From: Oceaniglobus trochenteri
GTDB taxonomy: Bacteria; Pseudomonadota; Alphaproteobacteria; Rhodobacterales; Rhodobacteraceae
Assembly (NCBI RefSeq): GCF_020529025.1
Contig: NZ_JACNMM010000009.1
Coordinates: 1-64,000, forward strand
Reading direction: 5' to 3'
Length of the DNA: 64,000 nucleotides
Below the pieces are notes generated by a model. It had not been told where the DNA came from, searched no databases, and saw only the letters and a program-made list of their open reading frames with translations. The translations under genes and the position numbers were made by a program. This document shows positions 26,247-34,579 of this stretch, one piece after another (the first letter of the stretch is position 1; every line of letters starts with the position of its first letter).

Positions 26247-27947
26247 ATGCCCTATCGCGCCATTGCCGACGAATTCACCTTTCTTTTCGACAATGTGGTC
26301 GACCTGAAACAGGTCGCCGCCACCGAGATGTTCGCCGAGGCGACGCCGGACATGACCAGCGCGATCCTGACCGAGGCGGGCAAGCTGTGCGAGGATGTGC
26401 TGGCGCCGCTGCAACGGCCCGGTGACACCCATCCGGCGGTTCTCGAGAATGGCGTGGTGCGGACGTCGCCCGGTTTTGCCGAAGGCTATCGCGCCATCGC
26501 CGAGGGCGGCTGGATCGGCATGTCGGCCCCGCAGGACCACGGCGGCCTGGGCCTGCCCATGGCGGTGACGACCGCCGTAAACGAGATGATGTCCTCGGCC
26601 TGCCTGTCGCTGCAACTGAACCCGCTGATGAGCCAGGGCCAGATCGAGGCGCTGGAACATCACGCCAGCGACGAGATCAAGGCGCTGTACCTGCCCAAGC
26701 TGATTTCGGGGGAATGGTGCGGCACGATGAACCTGACCGAACCCCAGGCCGGCAGCGACGTTGGCGCCCTGCGCACCAAGGCGGTGCCCGGCGGCGACGG
26801 CACCTATGCGATCACCGGGCAGAAGATCTATATCTCCTGGGCCGACAACGATTTCACCGAGAACGTCTGTCATCTTGTTCTGGCGCGTCTGCCCGATGCG
26901 GTGCCCGGCACCAAGGGGATTTCCCTGTTCATGGTGCCCAAGTTCATCCCCGACGCGGATGGCACCCCCGGCAAGCGCAACGCGCTGAACGTCGTCAGCC
27001 TGGAACACAAGATGGGCCTGCACGGCAGCCCGACGGCGGTGATGCAGTACGATGGCGCCACCGGCTGGCTGGTGGGGCCGGAACATGGCGGCATGGCGGC
27101 GATGTTCACCATGATGAACAACGCCCGCCTTGGCGTGGGGGTTCAGGGCATCGGCGTGGCCGAAGGCGCCTATCAGCACGCGCTGGCCTATGCGCAGGAC
27201 CGCAAGCAGGGCCGCGCGGGCGGCAGCGGCACCATCATCGAACACGCCGATGTGCGCCGGATGCTGGCAACCATGAAGGCCGACACCCGCGCCGCGCGGG
27301 GCATTGCCCTGATGTGCGCGGTGGCCATCGACATGGCAAAGGCGCTGGATGACGATGCCTGGAAGGCCCGCGCTGCCCTTCTGACGCCGATCGCCAAGGC
27401 CTTTGGCACCGATGTCGGCATCGACGTGGCCCAGACCGGCGTGCAGGTGCATGGCGGCATGGGCTTCATCGAGGAAACCGGCGCGGCGCAATATGCCCGC
27501 GATGTCCGCGTGACGGCGATCTACGAAGGAACCAACGGCATTCAGGCGATGGATCTTGTGGCGCGCAAGATGATGGATGGCGGCGACGCTGCCTTCGCCC
27601 TGCTGGACGAGGTGCAGTCCGCCGCCGAAGCCGCCCGCGCCGGCCACGAAACCCTGGCCCAGGCGGTGTGGAACGCCGCCGAATCCCTGCGCGAAACCAC
27701 CGAATGGCTGGTCGAGCAGGAGGTGCAGGACAGGTTCGCCGGCGCGGTGCCCTATCTGCGGGCCTTCGCGCGGGTGCTTGGGGCGCATGTGCATCTGAAA
27801 TCGGCGGTGGCGGGTGATGACGCGCGCAGGGCCCTGGCAGATTTCTACATCCGCCGGATGTTGCCTGAACATGCCGGCCTTCTGGCCCATGTCCGCGCTG
27901 GGGCCGAGGGCCTGATGGCGATCTCCCCCGACGATCTGGCGGTCTAG
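26247..27947 (+). CDS. Acyl-CoA dehydrogenase of the long DmdC-like type
   Basis: The 566-residue flavoprotein has MNLTEPQAGSDVGALRT in the FAD/substrate region and a C-terminal signature QVHGGMGFIEETGAAQYARDV and RVTAIYEGTNGIQAMDL. Length and the N-terminal YRAIADEFTFLFDNV pattern place it near DmdC-like enzymes, which oxidise 3-methylmercaptopropionyl-CoA in DMSP breakdown or related short acyl-CoAs. No other dmd gene is here, so the substrate is open. The start at 26247 has AGGAGG upstream. The MBL gene follows after 2 bases. Confidence 0.88.
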   Translation: MPYRAIADEFTFLFDNVVDLKQVAATEMFAEATPDMTSAILTEAGKLCEDVLAPLQRPGDTHPAVLENGVVRTSPGFAEGYRAIAEGGWIGMSAPQDHGGLGLPMAVTTAVNEMMSSACLSLQLNPLMSQGQIEALEHHASDEIKALYLPKLISGEWCGTMNLTEPQAGSDVGALRTKAVPGGDGTYAITGQKIYISWADNDFTENVCHLVLARLPDAVPGTKGISLFMVPKFIPDADGTPGKRNALNVVSLEHKMGLHGSPTAVMQYDGATGWLVGPEHGGMAAMFTMMNNARLGVGVQGIGVAEGAYQHALAYAQDRKQGRAGGSGTIIEHADVRRMLATMKADTRAARGIALMCAVAIDMAKALDDDAWKARAALLTPIAKAFGTDVGIDVAQTGVQVHGGMGFIEETGAAQYARDVRVTAIYEGTNGIQAMDLVARKMMDGGDAAFALLDEVQSAAEAARAGHETLAQAVWNAAESLRETTEWLVEQEVQDRFAGAVPYLRAFARVLGAHVHLKSAVAGDDARRALADFYIRRMLPEHAGLLAHVRAGAEGLMAISPDDLAV

Positions 27948-27949
27948 GG

Positions 27950-28981
27950 GTGGCCCCGGCGGGCCTGCGATACCCCTTCGCGCCGCCCGAACTGGGCGCC
28001 GCCACCGAGGTGGCCGAGGGCGTGCTGTGGATGCGCCTGCCGCTTCCCATGGCGCTGGACCACGTCAACGTCTACGCGCTGGAGGACGGCGCGGGCTGGT
28101 GCATCGTCGATACCGGTTTCGACAGCCGCAAGTCGCGCGCCCTGTGGGAGGCGCTGTTGGCAGGGCCGCTGGCCGGGCGCCCGGTGACGCGCGTTCTTGT
28201 CACCCATCACCACCCCGATCACATCGGGCTGGCCGGCTGGTTCCAGGGGCGGGGGGCGGAGCTGATCACCACCCGCACCGCCTGGCTGATGGCGCGGATG
28301 CTGGTGCTGGACGACCAACCCTTGCCGACCCCCGAAACCCTGGCCTTCTGGCGCGGCGCGGGGATGGACCCGGCGTTGCTGGAGCAACGGGCGCAGGAAC
28401 GGCCCTTCAACTTTACCGATGCTGTGGCGCCACTGCCCCTGGGGTTCACGCGCATCGCCGAAGGCGGCGTGGTGCGGATCGGCGGGCGCACCTTCGATGT
28501 GCGCATCGGCAACGGCCATGCGCCCGAACATGCCACGCTCTGGTCGCGCGAGGATGGCCTGGTGATCGGCGGCGATCAACTGATCCCGTCGATTTCGCCC
28601 AACCTCGGGGTCTATGCCACCGAACCCCTGGCCGATCCGGTGGCCGACTGGCTTGAATCCTGCGCGCGCCTGGCCCGGTTCGCCGATGAAGGGCAACTAA
28701 TTCTGCCCGGTCACAAGCTGCCGTTCCATGGCCTGCCCACCCGCTTGCGCCAGTTGATCGACAATCACCACGGCGCGCTGGCCCGGCTGGAAGTTCACCT
28801 TGCCACGCCGAGAACCGCGACCGAATGTTTCCCGGCCCTCTTCAAGCGCGAGATCGGGCCGGGCGACTACGGCCTCGCCCTGGTCGAGGCTTTCGCCCAT
28901 TGCCAGCATCTGTGGCACGCCGGGCGGGCCACCCGAACCCGGCGCGATGACGGCGCATGGCTCTGGCAGATGAAGGCTTAG
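27950..28981 (+). CDS. MBL-fold metallohydrolase co-transcribed with the acyl-CoA dehydrogenase
   Basis: The 343-residue protein has the metallo-beta-lactamase metal motif THHHPDHIG near residue 84, a later His in NGHAPEHATLW and a metal Asp in GGDQL, so the dinuclear site looks complete. A GTG at 27950 follows the previous stop by 2 bases. Members next to acyl-CoA dehydrogenases are often thioesterase- or lactonase-like, but the substrate cannot be inferred. Its TAG shares bases 28978-28981 with the TAA of the convergent amidotransferase gene. Confidence 0.85.
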   Translation: MAPAGLRYPFAPPELGAATEVAEGVLWMRLPLPMALDHVNVYALEDGAGWCIVDTGFDSRKSRALWEALLAGPLAGRPVTRVLVTHHHPDHIGLAGWFQGRGAELITTRTAWLMARMLVLDDQPLPTPETLAFWRGAGMDPALLEQRAQERPFNFTDAVAPLPLGFTRIAEGGVVRIGGRTFDVRIGNGHAPEHATLWSREDGLVIGGDQLIPSISPNLGVYATEPLADPVADWLESCARLARFADEGQLILPGHKLPFHGLPTRLRQLIDNHHGALARLEVHLATPRTATECFPALFKREIGPGDYGLALVEAFAHCQHLWHAGRATRTRRDDGAWLWQMKA

Positions 28982-29754
28982 GCCGCCAGCGATGCGCCCA
29001 GTTGCCGATATTCGGCCTGGCCGTCTCGCAGCATCAACAGCCGCCCCGGCTCCACGCAGCGCCAGCGCAGCCCGTCATCCTCCAGCGGCTCCGAGGCAAT
29101 CGCCCGCCCGCCATTGTCCAGCCTGTCCGAGATATAGAGCGAGGGGCACTTCCCGTCCGAGGCATGGCGGAAGGCATAAAGCGCGGCGCCGTCGCTGAAG
29201 ACGCAGGTCATGCGCACCGGGCCATCGGGCGTATCCTCGCCCAGGTCGGCCAGCATCGCGTCGATAGCCGCGACCGGATCACGGTCCAGCCCATGGGCCA
29301 GCAGCATCAGGAACAGAAGCTCGGAATCCGTGGTCCCCTTGCGGTGGTGATACAGCGCGTCCGGCAGCGCCGATTCGACCCGGCGGCGGATGCGGTTGAT
29401 ATGGGGCACCTGCCCGTTGTGGCAGAAGGCCCAGTTCTCATAGGCGAAGGGATGGCAGTTCGCGCGCGAGGTTTCCCCAACGGTCGAGGCGCGGATATGC
29501 GACAGGAACAGCGGGCTGCGCACCATGCGGCACAGGCTGACAAGGTTGCCATCGGCCCAGGCGGGCAGGACATCGCGGTAAAGCCCCGGCCGGACGACAT
29601 CGGCCAGGTACCAGGCGATGCCGAAGCCATCGCCGTTGACGGCCAGCTTCGCCTCGGTGGCGCGCTGGCTCTGGGTCAGCAGCGAATGGGTGGGGCGCAC
29701 GATGATGTTTTCCAGCGGGATCGTGGGGCCCAGGTAGGCGGCAATGCGGCACAT
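28978..29754 (-). CDS. Class II (Ntn) glutamine amidotransferase-like protein
   Basis: Translation from ATG 29754 places Cys at residue 2 (MCRIAAYLGP), the N-terminal nucleophile of the family. NGDGFGIAWY, the substrate-binding SHIRASTVGETSRANCHPF region and FCHNGQV follow. The 258-residue size matches stand-alone amidotransferases of the EgtC/YafJ type. Egt genes are not visible nearby, so ergothioneine synthesis is not supported here. A longer upstream frame is rejected because the Cys would not be N-terminal. Confidence 0.85.
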   Translation of the reverse strand: MCRIAAYLGPTIPLENIIVRPTHSLLTQSQRATEAKLAVNGDGFGIAWYLADVVRPGLYRDVLPAWADGNLVSLCRMVRSPLFLSHIRASTVGETSRANCHPFAYENWAFCHNGQVPHINRIRRRVESALPDALYHHRKGTTDSELLFLMLLAHGLDRDPVAAIDAMLADLGEDTPDGPVRMTCVFSDGAALYAFRHASDGKCPSLYISDRLDNGGRAIASEPLEDDGLRWRCVEPGRLLMLRDGQAEYRQLGASLAA

Positions 29755-29947
29755 GGCGTCAGCGCACCGCCATCGGGGCAGGGCGGGGTCGCCTTGATGC
29801 GGAAGGGTTTCGGTCAACGGGGGGGCGGGCGTTGTACGGCATGGGGCTGCTCCGGCGGCTTTCACCGGCACAGTCTAGCAGGATCGGGGCGGCGACAAAT
29901 CCCATTCGATGTGTCGCCGTCGGATTTTCGCCCCCTCGCCGCCCCCG

Positions 29948-30577
29948 TCAGGGCGTCGCGTTTGCCGGGCCCTGCGGGCGGGTCACGCGGAACAGCACGC
30001 CGTGGTTGTCGTCGGCATCGTCATCGGTGATCGTGCGCCGCTGCACGCCGGTGCGTTCGGCGAAATTCTCCATGGTCTTCACCGGGAAATAGCTGACGGG
30101 GAAGCCTTCGAACCCCGGCAGTTTCGCCAGGATCCCGGTGGTGGTGATCGAACAGGTGGCGCTGCCCGCCGCGCCCTGTTCCTGCACCAGCTTCAGCGCC
30201 AGTTCGGCCACCTCGGGCGCGACCTCGACCGTCTGTTCGACGATGCGGAAGGTCTCGCGCGCGTGGTAATCGACATAGACGGCCTGGATCGTCGGGGTAA
30301 AGCCGAACAGAACGTCGTTCCGCTCGGGCGCCGCGGGGTGATAGAACGATCCCGAAGGATCCCACAGCACGCGCTGGCTGGCATTCACCATCAGCGCCGT
30401 ATGCGCGCCTGACCCCGACCTGTTGTTGATCACCGTATAAAGCGTGAGCGATTTCGGCCCCGGGTGGACATAGGCCCGCCGCTGCACCTCTTCCATCGGG
30501 GCAACGACCGAAACGGCACCCGCGCCACAGCCCGCAAGGGCCAGCAGCGCAAGGGCAAGCAGCGCGCGCAGCGTCAC
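29948..30577 (-). CDS. Conserved lipoprotein, unknown function
   Basis: This 209-residue protein has a signal peptide and lipobox LALAGC (Cys17). The mature part is soluble and contains NNRSGSGAHTALMVNASQRVLWDPSGSF and a C-terminal acidic DDDADDN segment. No catalytic motif is recognised. It is ten bases upstream of nothing larger than the aa3 subunit IV gene on the same strand, from which it is separated by only ten bases, so the two may share a transcript. It is probably outer-membrane anchored by analogy with other lipoproteins. Confidence 0.75.
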   Translation of the reverse strand: MTLRALLALALLALAGCGAGAVSVVAPMEEVQRRAYVHPGPKSLTLYTVINNRSGSGAHTALMVNASQRVLWDPSGSFYHPAAPERNDVLFGFTPTIQAVYVDYHARETFRIVEQTVEVAPEVAELALKLVQEQGAAGSATCSITTTGILAKLPGFEGFPVSYFPVKTMENFAERTGVQRRTITDDDADDNHGVLFRVTRPQGPANATP

Positions 30578-30587
30578 CGGCGCCGCC

Positions 30588-30722
30588 TCAGCCGTTCAGC
30601 ATCGCAAGCAGGATCAGCACCACGATGATCGCGATCGATGCGCGGGTGACGAAGGTGATGAAGCCGGCAAAGGTCTTTTCCTGGGCTTCGATGTTCATTG
30701 ATCCGGGCTTGTGTTCGGCCAT
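30588..30722 (-). CDS. aa3-type cytochrome c oxidase subunit IV
   Basis: The 44-residue frame encodes a short hydrophilic start and the pattern NIEAQEKTFAGFITFVTRAS followed by one TM span (IAIIVVLILLAML). This is the signature of the small bacterial aa3 oxidase subunit IV (Pfam CoxIV-like) found in Rhodobacter and Paracoccus. The gene is often remote from the other cox genes, as here. It has no known catalytic role in the oxidase. Confidence 0.85.
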   Translation of the reverse strand: MAEHKPGSMNIEAQEKTFAGFITFVTRASIAIIVVLILLAMLNG

Positions 30723-30805
30723 GTCATGGGTTCCTGAAAGGCTGCGTTTGGGCCGGGATAGACGATTCCGCCGGGCCTGTCACGACCCTGTTGGCGGACA
30801 AGGCG

Positions 30806-31276
30806 TCACGCCTCTTCCGCCGGTTCGTCCAGGTCGGCGGCCAGGCGGAACCCGATCCGGTTGGGTTCGGCCTGGTCGGCCTGCTTGGGCAGGGCGCGCA
30901 GCAGGACGTTCAGTTGGCTGACATGCTGGATCAGCTGGGTGCGCGCACCTGCCGGGTCCGAGCCATAGAAGGTCACGATGTCGGGGTCGTAAAACCCCAT
31001 GCCCTCGATCCGCATCACCCCCGGCGCGCCGCCGACAAACCCCATGGCCACCTCGTGTTCGTTGTCCAGTTGCTTCTCGAAATGCTGGATATAGAGGATC
31101 AGCCGCTGATAGGCCCATTCCGCCGCGCTCTTCTCGGCAAGGGGGCGCTTGGCGGCGCCCTGGGGCAGCGGCGCCTTTTCCGCGCAGTCGCGGTCGGGGT
31201 CGGTGTGCACCGCATGGGCGCGGGGCATGGCGGCGGCTTCCGCGGCTTCGGCTGTGGTCTGGATCGGATCGTTCAT
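30806..31276 (-). CDS. Conserved Rhodobacterales protein, DUF6173-like
   Basis: The 156-residue soluble protein has a variable acidic N-terminus and a conserved core with EWAYQRLILYIQHFEKQLDN, HEVAMGFVGG, MGFYDPDIVTFYGSDP and a C-terminal RIGFRLAADL. I recall this core from proteins annotated as DUF6173, without proven function. No metal or catalytic motif stands out. It is isolated on the minus strand, with the dispersed repeat upstream of it. Confidence 0.65.
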   Translation of the reverse strand: MNDPIQTTAEAAEAAAMPRAHAVHTDPDRDCAEKAPLPQGAAKRPLAEKSAAEWAYQRLILYIQHFEKQLDNEHEVAMGFVGGAPGVMRIEGMGFYDPDIVTFYGSDPAGARTQLIQHVSQLNVLLRALPKQADQAEPNRIGFRLAADLDEPAEEA

Positions 31277-31347
31277 CTGGCGGCTCCCTTTGCCCCCATC
31301 CTAGCGCCCGCGCGGGCGGGGAAAACCCCGGATCACGGCCCCGCCCC

Positions 31348-31409
31348 CATCTTTGGTCCTCAAATATCCCGGGGGAGACGCCGCAGGCGTCGGGGGCAGC
31401 GCCCCCATC
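31348..31409. repeat. Dispersed Rhodobacterales intergenic repeat, copy 1, after the moeA fusion gene
   Basis: The unit begins CATCTTTGGTC, continues AAATATCCCGGGGGAG, then a GACGCC-GCA-GGCGTC hairpin and a second GGGGGC-AGC-GCCCCC hairpin. A copy with the same order occurs at 61426-61489. It lies within 10 bases of the 3' end of the MoeA-type gene, on the downstream side, so it may work as a terminator or 3' mRNA element. Confidence 0.7.
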
Positions 31410-31416
31410 CCACCCC

Positions 31417-33513
31417 TCAGAAGCCGAAACCGCCGTAGGGCAGGAAACGCACCATGTCACCCGGCGCGATTTCGGCCGCGCCATCGGGCAGTTCGATCAA
31501 TCCCTCGGCCCAGCTCAGCCCCGAAATCCGCCCCGACCCTTCCGAGGCAAAGGGTTCGGCCCGCCCGTCGCGCAGGCGGGCGCGCAGGTATTCGCGCCGT
31601 CCGGCCTTCTTGCGCTTGGCAAAACCGGCGGGCACGTCGAAAGCCACCGGCGCCACCCAATCGCCCCCCGCCAGCCGCGACAGCGCCGGGCGCGCGAAGA
31701 TCAGCGCACAGACAAGGGCCGCCACCGGGTTGCCCGGCAGGCCGAAGACCGGCATGCCGTCCCACATGCCCAGCGCCAGGGGGCGGCCCGGCTTCAGGGC
31801 AATCCGCCAGGCCTGCATCGCCCCCGCCTCGGCCAGAAGGGCCGAAACGTGGTCCTCCTCTCCGGCCGAGGCGCCGCCCGAGGTCAGCACCACGTCGGTG
31901 GTTTCGCGCGCCGCGTTCAGCCGGTCGCGCAGGGCGGCGCGGTCATCGCCCACATGGCCCAGATCCACCGGCGCATGGCCCCAGCGGGCGGCCAGCGCCA
32001 GAAGCATCGGGCGGTTGGCGTCATAGGTGCGGGCCGGATCGGCAGAGGTGCCGGGAGCCACCAGTTCATCGCCCGTCGACAACACCCCGACCCGCAGTTG
32101 CGCAAAGACATCGACCTGCGCCAGCCCCACCGCCGACAGAAGCGCCAGGTCGGGCGGGCGCAGCCGGTGCATGGCGGGCAGGGCGGGGGCGCCCATTGTC
32201 ACGTCTTCACCGGCCTTGCGGGTATTGGCGCCAACCTTCGGCAGGGCGGGCAGGCTGACATGCCCGTCGGCGACCGTGCAATCCTCCTGCAACACCACGG
32301 TATCCACGCCTTCGGGGATCAGCGCGCCGGTCAGGATGCGCAGGGCATGGCCGGGGGGCACCGTTGCCTTCAGCGGCGCGCCGGCGGCGGATCGTCCGGC
32401 CACAAGGGGCAGGCGCTGTGCGCCCGGCGACAGGGTGGCGTGGGCAAAGCCATAGCCATCGACGGCGGCATTGGCCCCCGGCGGGTTCGACCGCGCCGCC
32501 GCATGATCGCGGGCCAGGATGCGGCCATCGGCCCTTTCCGTGGCCAGGGTTTCGCGCCGCACCACCGGGCGCAGCCGGTCGCGCAGCAGGGCCAGGGCAT
32601 CGTCAACCGGGGTCCAGGTGACGCCGGGGGGCAGGGCAAAGCAATCGTTGCGCAGGGTCGGGGCGGCCAGCGCGGTTTCATGACCAAGGCCCAAGATCCA
32701 GCCTTCGCTGGCGCGGGCGGCAGGGGGCACATCGTTCAGCATGGGTTCAAGCGTGCCGTCCTGCTGGGCCTGCCAGAGCGATTCGGCCAGCACGCGCACC
32801 TGGGCGGCATCGCGGATCTCGTCGCTATGCTGGCGGTCGCGCACGACCCGGGCAATCAGCGAGGGCCAGACCTCGACCAGGGCAACGGGGGCGGTCAGGG
32901 GCTGGAACGGCCAGACGGCCACCCTGTCGCCCAGCGTGGCGCGCAGGCGCGACAGGGCGGCCATGCCGGTCATCGCCTGCCCGCCAACGGCCCCCGCGCC
33001 ACCCATTTGCCAGCAGGTGAAGGCACCGGTGGCGGCGCTGTCGGCGGCGCGGCGTTCCGTCATCCCGTGGCCCTCGCGGCTGTCCTTGCGGGGCAGGCCG
33101 GGAATGTCGGTCTTGGTGCCGTTGAACCAGAAGGGCCCCGTGCCCGAAAACATCGCGTTGATCCGCCCGGCCAGCGCGAACCGGTCATTGCCCTGTGGCC
33201 GGTCGTGCAGCGCCTCGGCGAACCAGTCCCACAGAGCCAGCGGATCGTCGGTGCCGCAGAGACGGTGGCCAAAGCCGTCGGGATAGCCGAAGGGAAAATC
33301 GAACCCCAGCAGCAGTCGCCGGCCCGCCGCGATTTCGCCCTGGGCCAGGGCGGTCAGCCAGGAGTGCGCCAGGTCGCGGTTGCGCAGATAGACCGGCGGC
33401 GCCGCGATCCCGCCGCGCACGACGCCCGCCCAGATCGCATCCTTGCGCGGTGTCGCGCCGGTGTCGTTTCCGGCCGACCAATCGACGATGGCGATGGTGT
33501 CATATCCGGTCAC
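31417..33513 (-). CDS. moeA: MoeA molybdotransferase fused to an uncharacterised N-terminal domain
   Basis: The C-terminal ~400 residues are MoeA, which inserts molybdate into molybdopterin. They contain AVDGYGFA, GALIPEGVDTVVLQED, LSTGDELVAPG, TSGGASAGEEDHV and GLPGNPVAALV. The first ~290 residues are a separate domain with IAIVDWSAGND, LLLGFDFPFGYP and DPLALWDWFAEAL, which resembles a DUF429/RNase H-like fold (tentative). The GTG at 33513 overlaps the mobB stop as GTGA, giving 698 residues against about 400 for ordinary MoeA. The operon is fdhD-mobA-mobB-moeA. The domain boundary is approximate. Confidence 0.85.
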   Translation of the reverse strand: MTGYDTIAIVDWSAGNDTGATPRKDAIWAGVVRGGIAAPPVYLRNRDLAHSWLTALAQGEIAAGRRLLLGFDFPFGYPDGFGHRLCGTDDPLALWDWFAEALHDRPQGNDRFALAGRINAMFSGTGPFWFNGTKTDIPGLPRKDSREGHGMTERRAADSAATGAFTCWQMGGAGAVGGQAMTGMAALSRLRATLGDRVAVWPFQPLTAPVALVEVWPSLIARVVRDRQHSDEIRDAAQVRVLAESLWQAQQDGTLEPMLNDVPPAARASEGWILGLGHETALAAPTLRNDCFALPPGVTWTPVDDALALLRDRLRPVVRRETLATERADGRILARDHAAARSNPPGANAAVDGYGFAHATLSPGAQRLPLVAGRSAAGAPLKATVPPGHALRILTGALIPEGVDTVVLQEDCTVADGHVSLPALPKVGANTRKAGEDVTMGAPALPAMHRLRPPDLALLSAVGLAQVDVFAQLRVGVLSTGDELVAPGTSADPARTYDANRPMLLALAARWGHAPVDLGHVGDDRAALRDRLNAARETTDVVLTSGGASAGEEDHVSALLAEAGAMQAWRIALKPGRPLALGMWDGMPVFGLPGNPVAALVCALIFARPALSRLAGGDWVAPVAFDVPAGFAKRKKAGRREYLRARLRDGRAEPFASEGSGRISGLSWAEGLIELPDGAAEIAPGDMVRFLPYGGFGF

Positions 33514-34004
33514 AGCGCCAGCTCCTGCGCAATGAAATCGGCGATGGCGGCGGTGTCGTCCAGGTGAAACTGCGCCCGGCCCGGCAGTTCGACCGGGGTG
33601 TCGCTGGCGATGGCGCGGATTGTCGGATCGCCCGGCGCGATCAGGGGGTGGCCGGTTTCGGCGCGCCATGCCTCGACCTTGGGGTGGGCGTCGCGCTTCC
33701 AGCCTTCGACCAGCACCAGATCGACAGGATCCAGCCGTTGCAGAAGATCTTCCAGCGTCGGTTCGGTCGCGCCGCGCAGCTCGCTCATCAGGGCCCAGCG
33801 GGTGGCCGACGAAAGCAGCACCTGCTGCGCGCCCGCCTCGCGGTGGCGGCGGCTGTCCTTGCCCGGGTGATCCACGTCAAAGCTGTGGTGGGCGTGTTTC
33901 AGGGTGGAAACCCTCAGGCCGCGGGCGGTGAATTCGGCCACCAGCCGCTCCATCAACCCGGTCTTGCCCGCGTTCTTCCATCCGGTCACACCGTAAAGCT
34001 TCAT
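33510..34004 (-). CDS. mobB: Molybdopterin-guanine dinucleotide biosynthesis adaptor MobB
   Basis: The 164-residue P-loop GTP-binding protein has GWKNAGKTGLMERL, then HAHHSFDVDHPGKDSRRHREAGA and LVLVEGWKRDAHPK. MobB assists MobA in adding GMP to molybdopterin and is not essential in E. coli. The start at 34004 overlaps the mobA stop by 4 bases, and its stop overlaps the fusion gene by 4 bases. Confidence 0.92.
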   Translation of the reverse strand: MKLYGVTGWKNAGKTGLMERLVAEFTARGLRVSTLKHAHHSFDVDHPGKDSRRHREAGAQQVLLSSATRWALMSELRGATEPTLEDLLQRLDPVDLVLVEGWKRDAHPKVEAWRAETGHPLIAPGDPTIRAIASDTPVELPGRAQFHLDDTAAIADFIAQELAL

Positions 34005-34579
34005 GCCATCGCCTCGGCGCGGGCCAGGTCTTCGGGGGTGTTCACGTTGAAGAAGGGGGTGCCGCCCTCGTCGAAGAGGGCCTGGCGCGCGCCGTGCCGG
34101 TCGGTCCACTGCACCACCTTGCGCAACCCGTCCTGCAGTGCTGCGCGCAGATCGTCGCGCAGGGCCACGGGCCAGAGGCCGAAGGTGGGGTGTGCGCCGT
34201 CGGGCGTGGCGGCCAGCACGATGCCCGGCCCCTCGGCCAGAAGGCGCGGCACCAGATCGCAGGGAAAGAAGGGCGTGTCGGCGGCGGCGGTGACGATGTA
34301 TTCGCCCCCCTGCGCGGCGGCCCAGTCAAGCCCCGCCAGGACCCCCGCCAATGGCCCGGCAAAGCCGTCGATGCTGTCGGGCACCACGGGCAGGCCCAGG
34401 CCGGCAAGGCGGGCCGGATCGCCATTGGCGTTCAGGGCCAGGCCCGCCACCTGCGGTTCCAGCCGGTCGATCACATGGGACAGGATCGTGCCACGCCCAA
34501 GGGGCAAAAGGCCCTTGTCGCCCCCGCCCATGCGTCGGGCCAGCCCGCCTGCAAGGATCACGCCGTAGGGTTGGTTCAT
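34001..34579 (-). CDS. mobA: Molybdenum cofactor guanylyltransferase MobA
   Basis: The 192-residue nucleotidyltransferase has the N-terminal loop ILAGGLARRMGGGDKGLLPLG, ALNANGDP and AAADTPFFP with the metal Asp. It links GTP to Mo-molybdopterin to form MGD. It is translationally coupled to fdhD (4-base overlap) and mobB. The grouping with fdhD suggests that the main client is a formate-dehydrogenase-type enzyme. Confidence 0.93.
   Translation of the reverse strand: MNQPYGVILAGGLARRMGGGDKGLLPLGRGTILSHVIDRLEPQVAGLALNANGDPARLAGLGLPVVPDSIDGFAGPLAGVLAGLDWAAAQGGEYIVTAAADTPFFPCDLVPRLLAEGPGIVLAATPDGAHPTFGLWPVALRDDLRAALQDGLRKVVQWTDRHGARQALFDEGGTPFFNVNTPEDLARAEAMA

Noticed and set aside
31849-33567. 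A long plus-strand frame across the moeA fusion gene
   Set aside because: Same GC-driven antisense effect. The minus-strand gene has all MoeA motifs and an operon context.
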